Assembly (NCBI GenBank): GCA_001665255.1
Contig: LZSH01000175.1
Coordinates: forward strand, 1-36,474
Direction of reading: 5' to 3'
DNA length: 36,474 nt
From: Mycobacteriaceae bacterium 1482268.1
GTDB taxonomy: Bacteria; Actinomycetota; Actinomycetes; Mycobacteriales; Mycobacteriaceae
This document shows, one piece after another, positions 23,936 to 32,106 of the stretch; the first letter of the stretch is position 1, and every line of letters begins with the position of its first letter. Both the position numbers and the translations under genes were made by a program. The notes beneath the pieces were generated by a model. The model saw only the letters and a list, made by a program, of their open reading frames with translations. It did not search any database and had not been told where the DNA came from.

Positions 23936-24970
23936 TCAAGACACAGCCGGTTCGGGTCCAGCGTCGACACCGTCGTTTTGGGGCGTGACGGTGCCATCGA
24001 TCGGCCTATTCGTGCTGTCAGCCGCATACGATTGCTCAGCCCAGTTGCGAAACTTGATGATTGCTGCTTCGCCACGCGCCAGTGCTGGCCGATCCCGGTA
24101 GATTTTGTTCTCCCAGATCGGGATATCCTGCTCGATCTGTTTGCAGAAGTCCCGCGCGAATCCAAGGCCCATGCGGGTCATTTCTCCGGTGGTCGGGTCA
24201 ACGGCAACAAAGAACGTGTAGCGCGCTTCGACGTATTCGCCGTCGATGGGGGTGACGGTCAGCAGGGTGCACGACTTGCCTAGCCCGCGGTGTCGCACGA
24301 TATCGATACCTAAGCCGTAGAGCTCGGAGTCGACCGCGCCGGATACCGGGCCACGCGGTGTCTCGAAATTCACCTCCGCCAGTGCCCGGAAGTGGTGTTC
24401 TTCGCGCTCGATCTCCAGCTTGCCGAACGCTGACACCTTATGAACACTGGCGAAATGTGCTATATCAACGGTGTTTTCGAAAACCTCTTGCGGGTGCGAG
24501 CGGAAACGCCATCGGGCATCTTCGGGTGCGTAAAACGCAAACGCGGCGTCCTCGCATTCTGGAATCTTCGGCAGCTCCCACTCGGGTTCGCCACCCTCGG
24601 GGCAGTGCCAGACGAAGATGATCCCGGCACGTTCGGCGGTTGGCCACGGCCGAAGTTTGGCCGCCGGGTTTGCTCGGCGGGCATAGGGGATGTCGATATT
24701 GGCGCCCGCGCCGTCAAATGTCCAGCCGTGAAACGGGCACACCAGACAATCATCGCTGACAGTGCCACCCACCCCGATGTCGGCACCCAAGTGTGGACAG
24801 TAGGCGTCGAACACATGTGGCGTGCCCGACGACCCGCGATAGCAGACCAGGCGCCGACCGAAGTATTCGAGACTAACGACCTGACCTTTGGCGACCTCGT
24901 GGCTGTAGGCTACCTGGAACCAGCCCTTTGGATACCTCGCGAACGGGAAACGTCGTCGGGTGCCTACCAT
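23936..24970 (-). CDS. Rieske non-haem iron oxygenase, KshA-like
   Basis: A 344-residue oxygenase alpha subunit. Rieske box: C58-P-H60-LGAD...C78-PF-H81 (AYCPHLGAD, VCPFHGW). Mononuclear iron site: ENTVDIAHFASVH, with D169, H172 and H177 in the usual DxxHxxxxH pattern. It resembles 3-ketosteroid 9alpha-hydroxylase oxygenase (KshA) and related lipid/steroid oxygenases, which need a reductase (KshB type) not found here. ATG 24970 is preceded by GAGAAGG. It is last in the minus-strand unit begun by the other Rieske oxygenase. Substrate unknown; steroid-like by family. Confidence 0.9.
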   Translation of the reverse strand: MVGTRRRFPFARYPKGWFQVAYSHEVAKGQVVSLEYFGRRLVCYRGSSGTPHVFDAYCPHLGADIGVGGTVSDDCLVCPFHGWTFDGAGANIDIPYARRANPAAKLRPWPTAERAGIIFVWHCPEGGEPEWELPKIPECEDAAFAFYAPEDARWRFRSHPQEVFENTVDIAHFASVHKVSAFGKLEIEREEHHFRALAEVNFETPRGPVSGAVDSELYGLGIDIVRHRGLGKSCTLLTVTPIDGEYVEARYTFFVAVDPTTGEMTRMGLGFARDFCKQIEQDIPIWENKIYRDRPALARGEAAIIKFRNWAEQSYAADSTNRPIDGTVTPQNDGVDAGPEPAVS

Positions 24971-25012
24971 CGCGCCTTCTCCATCTCTGTGATGCTCACT
25001 CGGCGTGAGTCG

Positions 25013-25480
25013 TTACGTTCGGCCCGGGCCTGACACGGCCAACTTCCGGTGATCCCAACTAGCGACATCGGTAATCGCAACGCTGTATACGATGCGCGAT
25101 TCGATATGCCGTGCAACCGCGGAAGCTTCGGTCGGTGAATCGGTGTAGCGGTCGGTTACTGCGACAGCGGCCTTCAAGCGATCGGCGCCGTGCAGCTCGA
25201 CGGCGTGGCCGCGGAACACCGCGCCCCTCAACTCGCTGTAGTCACATCCTGCCTCCACCATGCAGGTCACCCGGTTGTCCCGCAACAGGTTTCGGCACTT
25301 CTGTGATCGACGGTATGACATGAAGGTGATCGCCCCCTGGTGACGGGCGAACCACATCGGCGCCAGGTGGGGCCAACCGCTGCGCCCGAGGGTCCCCAAC
25401 ACGATGGTGCGTGAATTGTCGAGTAGTTCCTCGACTTCCTGCAGTGTTAGGGCTGTTTCGGCACGCGAGGAAGTGGTCAC
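25013..25480 (-). CDS. Pyridoxamine 5'-phosphate oxidase-like (FMN/F420-binding) protein
   Basis: A 155-residue split-barrel protein: TIVLGTLGRSGWPHLAPMWFA at the N-terminus, then ITFMSYRRSQKCRNLLRDNRVTCMVE, matching the PPOX-type flavin or F420 reductase/binding family common in actinobacteria. GTG 25480 overlaps the SnoaL-like stop (GTGA). It is between an NTF2-like gene and a Rieske oxygenase. Possible roles are F420-dependent reduction or flavin transfer; unproven. An F420-type LLM enzyme is encoded nearby at 29127. Confidence 0.8.
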   Translation of the reverse strand: MTTSSRAETALTLQEVEELLDNSRTIVLGTLGRSGWPHLAPMWFARHQGAITFMSYRRSQKCRNLLRDNRVTCMVEAGCDYSELRGAVFRGHAVELHGADRLKAAVAVTDRYTDSPTEASAVARHIESRIVYSVAITDVASWDHRKLAVSGPGRT

Positions 25481-25890
25481 GCGTCCACGGAGACACGATC
25501 GAAGGCAGTGTCCCAGTCCAGCGTGCGGCTAGCGTAGTACCATCCGCCGCGTTCATAGATCAAGGTGTCGGTGTAGCCGCCGGTCGCGGTGATCTGTGCG
25601 TTGTCCGACAGAAGGACTGCCACACAGCTTTGAGTCGCGTTCACGCCGTCGACGACGATGTCGTGATTGACGGTCAGTAGACGACCGCGCCCCCCGTCGA
25701 ATGCTGAACGGAGATGGTTGTGGGTCTGACCGTCGATGGTCAGTGTCGCACCCGAGTGCTTAAAGGTCGCAGCCCACCGCGTCCGGTCACCGTTGGAGTA
25801 GAAGCGGTTGTGCCGTGCGTTCAGGTTGAGTATTGCCGCCCGCGCCGCGGTGCTGTCCAACACGAACTGTTGCTGATATCCAAACGACAT
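25477..25890 (-). CDS. SnoaL-like (NTF2-fold) protein
   Basis: A 137-residue protein of the SnoaL_4/NTF2-like type: an N-terminal helix pair (STAARAAILNLNARHNRFYS), the NGDRTRWAATF turn, strands around ATLTIDG and LLTVNHDIVVDG, and the C-terminal YTDTLIYERGGWYYASRTLDW. This fold includes ring-hydratases, isomerases and aromatic-ring oxygenase beta-like subunits, so it could be a small subunit for the oxygenases in this operon. ATG 25890 follows AGGGAGAA. It lies 13 bases after the ligase gene. Confidence 0.8.
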   Translation of the reverse strand: MSFGYQQQFVLDSTAARAAILNLNARHNRFYSNGDRTRWAATFKHSGATLTIDGQTHNHLRSAFDGGRGRLLTVNHDIVVDGVNATQSCVAVLLSDNAQITATGGYTDTLIYERGGWYYASRTLDWDTAFDRVSVDA

Positions 25891-25902
25891 TGCTGATTCT
25901 CC

Positions 25903-27537
25903 CTATCTGTGCACCACGTAACCGTGGTCCTCGCGATCCCAGGTGTCGCGGCCGATTCCGTTTTGGCGCAGCAGGTCCTTGCGCAGGCGGCCGAGCGCGT
26001 TCTTCGGCAGTTCGTCGATCACGCGGACATAGCGCGGGACGCAGAAGTACGGCATCCGTTCGGCGCAAAAGTCTAGTAGAGCACCCGGATCGAACGGATG
26101 GTCCGCGGCGATGGTAACCGCGACCAGGATGTCTTGTTCGCCGAGATCACTATCGACACCGACCGCTGCGGCCTCAATTACGCTCGGATAGGCCGACACC
26201 ACCGCCTCCACTTCAACGGAGGAAACGTTTTCACCTCGGCGGCGGATTGAGTCTTTGACCCGGTCGACGTAGGTCAAATTGCCCGCCTCGTCTAACCTGC
26301 CCATATCGCCGGTGCGAAACCACTCATCATGTTCGCGCACGAAAAGTCCGTTCGAATGATCGGGGTCGAGATATCCCAGGCTCATTACGCCGGGTCGCCG
26401 TGCACGGCAGGCGATCTCACCGCTGGCGCCAGGGGCCACGGGCTGATCACCCTCAAGGATGGCGACCTCAAAGTCTTCGTTGACTCGGCCCGACGTGCCC
26501 GGTATCCCGTCATCGGCGACCGGCTTGACCGCGATGGGGAACGCTTCGGTCAAGCCGTACATGGTGACGATCCGGCAGGTATAGCGTCGTTCGATCTCAC
26601 GGAAGATATCGGCTGCGACAGGAGCGGCCGAGATGAACCGCAGCGGCAGTGTGCTGTCGGTCGGTGCTGCGGGTAAATTCCACAGCATCGAGAGCATCGC
26701 CCCGGCACCCACGAATCCGACAGCGCCGCAAGACCGGATCTCATCCCATACCTGGGTCGGATGAAACGATTCCGCCAGTACCGACGTTCCGCCGACAAGC
26801 ATGGGCGCCAGCACCGTTGCCGCGGCACTGATGTGAAAGAGCGGCATCGCCGACCAAATCACCTCGTGGGCGCTGAACTCCCACGCTGACGCTACGGTGG
26901 CGGCGAGAGTGAAAAGGTAACGCCAACTGATCGCGACTGCTTTGGATGGCCCAGTGGTGCCCGAGGTGTAGAACAGCGCACCGAAGTCATCGGGGTTACG
27001 GGCGCGCCCCGATGGCGGTCCACTCTGATCACTTTGTTGCAGTAGATCTTTCAACGACCGGACACGGTACGAAGCGGCCGGAGTCGATAGCTCCCTTCCG
27101 CCCAGCACAGTGTGCAGAGCGGGCAGCGAGTCCGCCACTGCCAGCGTGCGGGCGAGACGCTCCTCGCTGTCGGTGAATACCAGCTTTGCCTGTGTTACGG
27201 CTAACGCGTGGCGAAGAAAGTCACCCTTGTTCGATGCGTTGACCGCCGAGGGTATCGCGCCGATGCGCGCCGCCCCCAGCCAGAAGTACACCCAGGCCGG
27301 AGAGTTACTGCCGAAGAGCGCAACGGTATCTCCCTCGGACACGCCACAGTGCTGCAGCGCGTTTGCGGCCGCGCATGACCGGTCGCGCATTTCGGTGAAG
27401 GTGATCGGTTCACCGGCGATCTGCATCATGACCCGGTCTGGCCATTGTGCCGCGCGCGCATCAAGCACCGCGGGCACCGTGAACGTGTCGACCCCGTAGC
27501 GGGCCTCGGAGGCGCCAGGTTGCTCGCCGGGCGGCAT
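25903..27537 (-). CDS. AMP-dependent acyl-CoA ligase (FadD/CaiC-like)
   Basis: A 544-residue ligase of the ANL family. Motifs: FYTSGTTGPSKAVAISW, MYGLTEAF, EWFRTGDMGRLDEAGNLTYV, DRVKDSIRRRGENVSSVEVE. The C-terminal lysine region reads PKNALGRLRKDLL, with Arg at one position usually Lys and a Lys three residues on. The sequence is nearest in style to crotonobetaine/long-chain acyl-CoA ligases. The ATG at 27537 overlaps the Rieske oxygenase stop (TGATG), and the earlier open frame to 27708 is not conserved. It probably activates an acid formed by the oxygenases or the aldehyde dehydrogenase. Substrate unknown. Confidence 0.9.
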   Translation of the reverse strand: MPPGEQPGASEARYGVDTFTVPAVLDARAAQWPDRVMMQIAGEPITFTEMRDRSCAAANALQHCGVSEGDTVALFGSNSPAWVYFWLGAARIGAIPSAVNASNKGDFLRHALAVTQAKLVFTDSEERLARTLAVADSLPALHTVLGGRELSTPAASYRVRSLKDLLQQSDQSGPPSGRARNPDDFGALFYTSGTTGPSKAVAISWRYLFTLAATVASAWEFSAHEVIWSAMPLFHISAAATVLAPMLVGGTSVLAESFHPTQVWDEIRSCGAVGFVGAGAMLSMLWNLPAAPTDSTLPLRFISAAPVAADIFREIERRYTCRIVTMYGLTEAFPIAVKPVADDGIPGTSGRVNEDFEVAILEGDQPVAPGASGEIACRARRPGVMSLGYLDPDHSNGLFVREHDEWFRTGDMGRLDEAGNLTYVDRVKDSIRRRGENVSSVEVEAVVSAYPSVIEAAAVGVDSDLGEQDILVAVTIAADHPFDPGALLDFCAERMPYFCVPRYVRVIDELPKNALGRLRKDLLRQNGIGRDTWDREDHGYVVHR

Positions 27538-28652
27538 CACGCCCCCGCGGCAGCAGGGTCGGGTTGACCGTCGGGGGTATATCCGAAGTCCTGCGACGTC
27601 GGCTCGTCTCCCGGGTAGAAACGATGCGCCCAGCGCCGCAGTGCGGCGTAGTCGCGAGCCTCCTCTGGCGCCAGGTTGGGTTTTTCGAGGTACTTCATGT
27701 TCTCCCACGTGAAGAAGTCTTGTTTGATGACTTCTTGTTGCAGCGCCAGGAATTTCGCGGCGCGACCGGTGGGTATGTCGCCAGTGTCGCCCGGCTCGCG
27801 CACCGACGATTGCGTATAGAAGTAATCGGTGTACTGCTCGTCGACGGGCGTCTGACCAGTGACCTCGATGGTCTCGATGAGCTCGGCAGGAAACCTCACC
27901 AAGCCGAGCCCCAATGAATAGTTGTCATAAACTATGTCGGCGTTGACCGGGCCGTTGGGTGTCAACCACGTCGATTCGCGACCACCGCCGAAGTTCGCCC
28001 GGACGGTGGCATGAAGGTGATAGCCCTGTACGTCGAAGGCCATGGTGTTGGCGGCGCTGTCGGCTTTATGGACGAATTGCACATGGTAGGGGTCGGCGGC
28101 GTTTTCGATGATCATCTGTGCGTGCACCTTCACGCGGTTCAGCATCCGGGTATGAGGGTGCAGCGGGTAGTAATCGTCACCTTCGAGTTCGGGCAGCACC
28201 GGCGGCTGCCAGTACGGCGCGCGGCCGTGACGTTCGTGCCAGACCAAGATGAATCCGTACCACTCTTGGCTGGGATAGGTTTTGATGCGGACGTTCTGCT
28301 TGCAGCCGATCTTGCTGTAGGGAATCGAGGCATTGGTACCGTCACCGTTCCACCGCCACCCGTGCCAGGGACAGACGACCTGCTCGCCCTCGACAGTGCC
28401 TCCCACACCCATGTTGGCACCGAGGTGCAGGCAGTAGGCGTCGAGCACGTGCACCTTGCCAGAGGCGGTGCGCCACATCACGAGGTCTTCACCGAAGTAG
28501 TGGACGTGTTTGACTTGGCCTTCGGCCAGATCGGAGGCGAACCCGACGATGAACCATCCTGTCGGAAACCGATACTCAGACAGGCCTATGCCCGTCGGGC
28601 CGAATTCCCGTTCTGACGGGTCGGCAACGTCATTAGACAACGTATCGGTCAT
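27537..28652 (-). CDS. Rieske non-haem iron oxygenase, KshA-like
   Basis: A 371-residue oxygenase. Rieske box: C74-L-H76 and C94-PW-H97 (AYCLHLGANMG, VCPWHGWRW). Iron site: ENAADPYHVQFVH with D187, H190, H195. Length and layout fit KshA-type steroid oxygenases, but CLH and GANMGVGG differ from classical KshA. ATG 28652 follows GGAG by a few bases; the longer frame to 28757 is alanine-rich and unlikely. It is first in a five-gene operon with the ligase, SnoaL-like, PPOX-like and a second Rieske gene. A paired operator lies about 285 bases upstream. Confidence 0.92.
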   Translation of the reverse strand: MTDTLSNDVADPSEREFGPTGIGLSEYRFPTGWFIVGFASDLAEGQVKHVHYFGEDLVMWRTASGKVHVLDAYCLHLGANMGVGGTVEGEQVVCPWHGWRWNGDGTNASIPYSKIGCKQNVRIKTYPSQEWYGFILVWHERHGRAPYWQPPVLPELEGDDYYPLHPHTRMLNRVKVHAQMIIENAADPYHVQFVHKADSAANTMAFDVQGYHLHATVRANFGGGRESTWLTPNGPVNADIVYDNYSLGLGLVRFPAELIETIEVTGQTPVDEQYTDYFYTQSSVREPGDTGDIPTGRAAKFLALQQEVIKQDFFTWENMKYLEKPNLAPEEARDYAALRRWAHRFYPGDEPTSQDFGYTPDGQPDPAAAGA

Positions 28653-28935
28653 TTCCACTCCATCTCGTGTGCCACGGTCGGCCGCGGCCGCCGCGCCTGC
28701 TTCGATCGCGGCGTCAACCCGACGCCGGGGGCTGCCTTCCGGCGCAATCCACATCACCCATCACGGCCCCGGCTGTTTTACTATCTTTAGCATTTACGTC
28801 TCGGATATTCTGGCAAAAGTACGGGTGCCAGGTCAAGCCGGGTCGCTCTTTTCGCGCCCGGTCCCGAGATCTGTTGCGCGCTTGCGGAATTGAGCGACCC
28901 GGGCGGGGACGGCCTGCGGATAGAAACGACAATCG

Positions 28936-28974
28936 GGTTGGTGGCGCTTTCACATGGAGAATGTGACACTAACG
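28936..28974. promoter_or_regulatory. Paired 17-bp operator C (upstream of Rieske operon)
   Basis: GGTTGGTGGCGCTTTCA (28936-28952) and AGAATGTGACACTAACG (28958-28974); centres 28944 and 28966, 22 bp apart. The second fits best read on the minus strand (CGTTAGTGTCACATTCT). Confidence 0.65.
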
Positions 28975-29014
28975 CACGTGAGCAGCGGTTCCCCTTATTC
29001 AGAAGGTGCGTCAC

Positions 29015-29080
29015 GTGACCTCCACCAGCGAACAGCCGCGGGCACGACGGGCGGACACTGCGCGCCAAAGGGTGGACTAG
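29015..29080 (+). pseudogene. Truncated TetR N-terminal stub
   Basis: A GTG at 29015 opens a 21-residue frame, VTSTSEQPRARRADTARQR followed by VD and TAG at 29078-29080. RRADTARQR is the usual lead-in to a TetR DNA-binding domain, but the helix-turn-helix that should follow is absent, and the sequence runs straight into the 3' end of the LLM gene. It sits divergently from the Rieske operon just 41 bases after operator C, exactly where a dedicated repressor gene would be. It looks like the stump of a deleted regulator. Only about 15 residues support the family call. Confidence 0.45.
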
Positions 29081-29126
29081 GTCGGTTGGCACAGCAAGCA
29101 TGCCGGTCGGGTATGGCAAGAATTCG

Positions 29127-30299
29127 CTAAACATCGAGGTTGAGTGGCTTGCCACCCAGATGAGTGATCAACGTCGAGGCATGTGCGGCAAAGTGGGCCG
29201 AGTATCTCGTGTCCGCCCAGGGGACAAAGCTGAGGAAAGTGACTTCGGTGATTCCTGCATCCAGATACGGCAGGCATGTTTCGGCAACCCGGTCGGGTCC
29301 GCCCCAGAAGATGCTGCGATTGGTCACCTCGTGAGGAACGAGGTCCGGCAGCCCGTTCACCACCGCATCGGGCAGTCGATTGACGGCCATGTTCTTCGGC
29401 CATGAGGTGCCGTCTCCGAACGGATGCTCGTACCCCCATGCTTTCCACACTGCGCCGCTTTGCACGCCGGCGGCGTATAACGACGCCCAGGCCGCCTGGG
29501 GCGTGCGGGCATAGTGCCAACCGAGGTCGTCATTTTCTGCCAGCGCCATCAGGAGCAAAGCGCCGAACCGCAGCGTCTCGGGATCGCGCCCGTTGTCGGC
29601 GGCGGCCTGCTTGACCTTCGAGATCGCCTGGCGGGTCTCATCGAGACCACCGCCGGGCAAGAACGTGTACCACCCGTCACACAGCTCGCCGGCAAGACGA
29701 TAGGTGTCATCGCCGCCGCCGACCATGAGGATTTTCGGCTTGTGCTTTCCGTCGCGCAGTGGAAGCGGAAAGATTGCGTCGCGAAGCGGCCAGAAGTCTG
29801 AGTCCCGCGACACTGGCTTACCGTCGGAGTCCCACAGTGCGTTCATCACTCGTACGGCTTCGCGCAGCCGCGCGATCGGTTGCGACCGCTTCTCACCGAA
29901 CGGTTCGAACTGTTTGGCCTCCCCGCTGCCGATACACCATGTCGCGCGGCCCTCGCAAATGTGATCGACAGTCACCGCCTCCTGCGCGAAAACCGACGGG
30001 CTGCGTCGCAGCGGGTCGATCACCGCGCATTGCAGCTCGATGGAGCGAGTTACCATCGCCGAAGCCGACATCAACGGAAACGGCCCGTACCAAGTGCTCG
30101 AGATACCTCCGGTGATGACCGGTGCGGTCGAATCGGTCGTCGTTGTTGGAATCATGCCCTCGGCATGGGTGCTGGCCATCTGATCGGGAAAGTCGATGAA
30201 GTCCCAGCCTTGCTTTTCCGCCAATTGCGCCGCCCCAAGTGACTGCTGAATGGGCGGAAAGACTTGGGCGTAGGTTCCGAACCGCAGTTTGGTAGTCAC
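29127..30299 (-). CDS. LLM-class (F420-dependent) oxidoreductase
   Basis: A 390-residue luciferase-like monooxygenase-fold protein. Features: FGTYAQVFPPIQQSLGAAQL, GWDFIDFPDQM, ATWCIGSGEAKQFEPFGE, PKILMVGGGDDTYRLAGELCDGWYTFLPGG and the C-terminal CLPYLDAGITEVTFLSF. The last two are typical of F420-dependent hydride-transfer enzymes of this class in mycobacteria. It would reduce or oxidise a hydrophobic substrate with F420. GTG 30299 follows AAGGAGG by 4 bases. Paired operator D lies about 132 bases upstream. Substrate unknown. Confidence 0.88.
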   Translation of the reverse strand: MTTKLRFGTYAQVFPPIQQSLGAAQLAEKQGWDFIDFPDQMASTHAEGMIPTTTTDSTAPVITGGISSTWYGPFPLMSASAMVTRSIELQCAVIDPLRRSPSVFAQEAVTVDHICEGRATWCIGSGEAKQFEPFGEKRSQPIARLREAVRVMNALWDSDGKPVSRDSDFWPLRDAIFPLPLRDGKHKPKILMVGGGDDTYRLAGELCDGWYTFLPGGGLDETRQAISKVKQAAADNGRDPETLRFGALLLMALAENDDLGWHYARTPQAAWASLYAAGVQSGAVWKAWGYEHPFGDGTSWPKNMAVNRLPDAVVNGLPDLVPHEVTNRSIFWGGPDRVAETCLPYLDAGITEVTFLSFVPWADTRYSAHFAAHASTLITHLGGKPLNLDV

Positions 30300-30770
30300 A
30301 AATCCTCCTTGGCGCGGGCGAACTCAAAAAAAATCTCATCGGCGCCCACGCTTACCGGGGTCCAGGGCGGTACCTATTTCCGGATGGTAGAGCAGATTCG
30401 CCACCGGGCGCAGTCAAATCCCGCACCTGATGAAAGTACCACTTACCGACCGTGTAGGCAGCACTTACTATTTGAACCGCATCGCCGGTTGATAGGCCCT
30501 CTGCAAGTGACCGATACCGCGCAGTGCGGGTGCCGACTGAAGTCGTCGCTGCGTGCACGCAATTGTGGATCTCTTCGAGCGCCGAGTACGGGGTCTTACC
30601 TCATTGGGCGGAACCGGGTCACGCCTCATCGGTACAAACAAGCATTGTCACCGCCCGCAGCACCGAATGCGGGGTTCTAGGCAGTGAACGCGAACTCACG
30701 TAGTTATAGACCGGTTGCGCCATCGGACGTTCTGTCTCCCGGGCCATGCGTCCAGCTCGAAGGGGGTGGG
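30300..30770. other. Intergenic region between LLM start and TetR stop
   Basis: A 471-base gap with a 138-codon plus-strand frame that has shadow-like composition and no family features. It holds paired operator D at 30431-30469 and the presumed LLM promoter; the remainder shows nothing I can support. Confidence 0.5.
30431..30469. promoter_or_regulatory. Paired 17-bp operator D (upstream of LLM gene)
   Basis: TGAAAGTACCACTTACC (30431-30447) and TGTAGGCAGCACTTACT (30453-30469); centres 30439 and 30461, 22 bp apart. The first begins with the same TGAAAGT as the perfect palindrome in pair A. Confidence 0.65.
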
Positions 30771-31433
30771 CTATGACGGCTCGCGGTGTGTGGTGCCGTC
30801 GACGATTAGCGTCGACATTTCGCGGATCATGCGCTCTCGGCCAGGCACGCGCTTGTTGGCTGGGAACGCCCAGTCCTCCAGCAGAACTGATCCGATGATC
30901 ATGCTCGCCACCGCGCCGATGGTGGCCGGCTTGTCGTCGTGGGGCAGACCGAGTCGGTCGGCGATGTCGAGCGAGGCGTCGTGGACCGCGCGCAGTGCCT
31001 TGCGCAGTTCGGCGCTTACCGCCACAGCAGATGCATAGAGGTCGCTGCGACGGTCTGAACGAGCGGCCACCAACTCTTGAAAGATGCGTCGATCCTGCCG
31101 GATGAGTGTGTATAGCCCCTCGACGAGATAGTCGGCCATGTCTTCAAGTGTTGCATCGGCGGCGAAGTCGACCCAGGAATGGCTCCACTGGTCGATGTAC
31201 GTCTTTATGGGTGTCAGGATGCTTTCCTCGAAAATGTCGACCTTGGCACCAAAATTGCGAAATAGCGTGAGCTCGGCGACACCGGCGCGCGCGGCAATCT
31301 CTTTGGTGGTGGTAGCGCGGTAACCCCGCTCGGTGAACAGCTCATGGGCTGCCTTGATCAGCCGAGTCCGTACGCCGTCGGGGGCCGGCTCGAGCGAATT
31401 GTCACTCCTTGACCGAGACGCCATAACGGGCAT
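30771..31433 (-). CDS. TetR/AcrR-family regulator (candidate regulator of the paired operators)
   Basis: A 220-residue TetR protein. Helix-turn-helix: VRTRLIKAAHELFTERGYRA, TTKEIAARAGVAELTLFRNFGAKVDIFEES. The C-terminal ligand domain is helical (VEGLYTLIRQDRRIFQELVA, ATIGAVASMIIGSVLL). Three in-frame ATGs, 31442, 31433 and 31424, are possible and none has a good ribosome site; the transcript may be leaderless. Operator pair E (31441-31479) overlaps this start, which is what one expects of autorepression. Because the same paired site precedes five other nearby genes or operons, this protein is the best candidate for their shared regulator (inference). Confidence 0.88.
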   Translation of the reverse strand: MPVMASRSRSDNSLEPAPDGVRTRLIKAAHELFTERGYRATTTKEIAARAGVAELTLFRNFGAKVDIFEESILTPIKTYIDQWSHSWVDFAADATLEDMADYLVEGLYTLIRQDRRIFQELVAARSDRRSDLYASAVAVSAELRKALRAVHDASLDIADRLGLPHDDKPATIGAVASMIIGSVLLEDWAFPANKRVPGRERMIREMSTLIVDGTTHREPS

Positions 31434-31440
31434 TTTACGC

Positions 31441-31479
31441 ATTCACTGGCTACTACGCCTAATGGAAGTGGTGCTTACT
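31441..31479. promoter_or_regulatory. Paired 17-bp operator E (at the TetR start)
   Basis: ATTCACTGGCTACTACG (31441-31457) and TGGAAGTGGTGCTTACT (31463-31479); centres 31449 and 31471, 22 bp apart. The left copy is weak (about 10 of 17 positions fit), the right one is good. Confidence 0.5.
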
Positions 31480-32106
31480 GTGTCGCTGAACGGGGATCAT
31501 TACGCGTGCTCTCGCCCTGACGCTTCGGACTCGGCCTGGTGCGCTGCGCACGATGTCGAAGCGCCGTACTGGATGTCCCAATGGCACTCGCGAGATTGCC
31601 TTTCGCCGGCGATCCGTAGTCCCACCGGCGTAGCCCCGACCCGCCAACAGGCGTGCTCCGATTTGTCAGCGGTGCTGGGCTTGACTGTCGTTTATCGCGA
31701 CTCGGGCGCTGGCGTCGCTGATCGTGGTGAGGTTGATCGCCGCCTGCTGCCGACTCGCACAAACGCATCAGCGTCTGTGGATTGACCTGTCGACGCCGTG
31801 GGCCCTTCTCGACTGACTAACAGACGAGATGTTAGACCGTGCTCGATGCCTGGCGCAATGAAACCGCTTGATTAATGTCAGTGGCACCCACATACTGGGT
31901 AAGTCGCACCTACAACGCGTCGCGCATCGCATACGCGCCGACAGAACGACGCGAGGGTCGAGAAGTCGCGATGCCAACACGAGGTGCTGTGCTTAGTGTC
32001 GCGAAGGCAAGGCTCACTGACCGGTCGACCGGTGGTCGGTAGAGACCTGCTGGTGCGCAACAGAATTCAGTGTTTACGTGGAATCCGAGCGACCAGGAGT
32101 GAAGAC
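31480..32106. other. Long intergenic region before the aldehyde dehydrogenase gene
   Basis: Together with pair E this is a 664-base divergent gap. It holds paired operator F (31876-31914) and a short inverted repeat CTAACA-N7-TGTTAG (31817-31835). Overlapping open frames on both strands have no family features. The frame of the aldehyde dehydrogenase is open back to 31984, but lacks conserved sequence before 32107. Confidence 0.5.
31876..31914. promoter_or_regulatory. Paired 17-bp operator F (upstream of aldehyde dehydrogenase operon)
   Basis: TGTCAGTGGCACCCACA (31876-31892) and GGTAAGTCGCACCTACA (31898-31914); centres 31884 and 31906, 22 bp apart. The first copy shares AATGTCAGTG with the first copy of pair B. 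Confidence 0.68.

Larger units (their letters stand above)
28653..29126. other. Intergenic region upstream of the Rieske operon
   Basis: A 474-base gap without an intact gene. It contains paired operator C (28936-28974) and, on the plus strand, a truncated TetR N-terminus at 29015-29080. The ATG of the Rieske oxygenase lies at its left edge; the right edge is the 3' end of the LLM gene. The minus-strand promoter for the Rieske operon should be between 28652 and about 28975. Confidence 0.6.

Noticed and set aside
28011..28616. 201-codon plus-strand frame over the Rieske oxygenase
   Set aside because: Antisense to a gene with intact Rieske and iron motifs; no recognisable domain.
30264..30680. 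138-codon plus-strand frame between LLM and TetR
   Set aside because: No ribosome site, low-complexity polar composition and it overlaps operator D.
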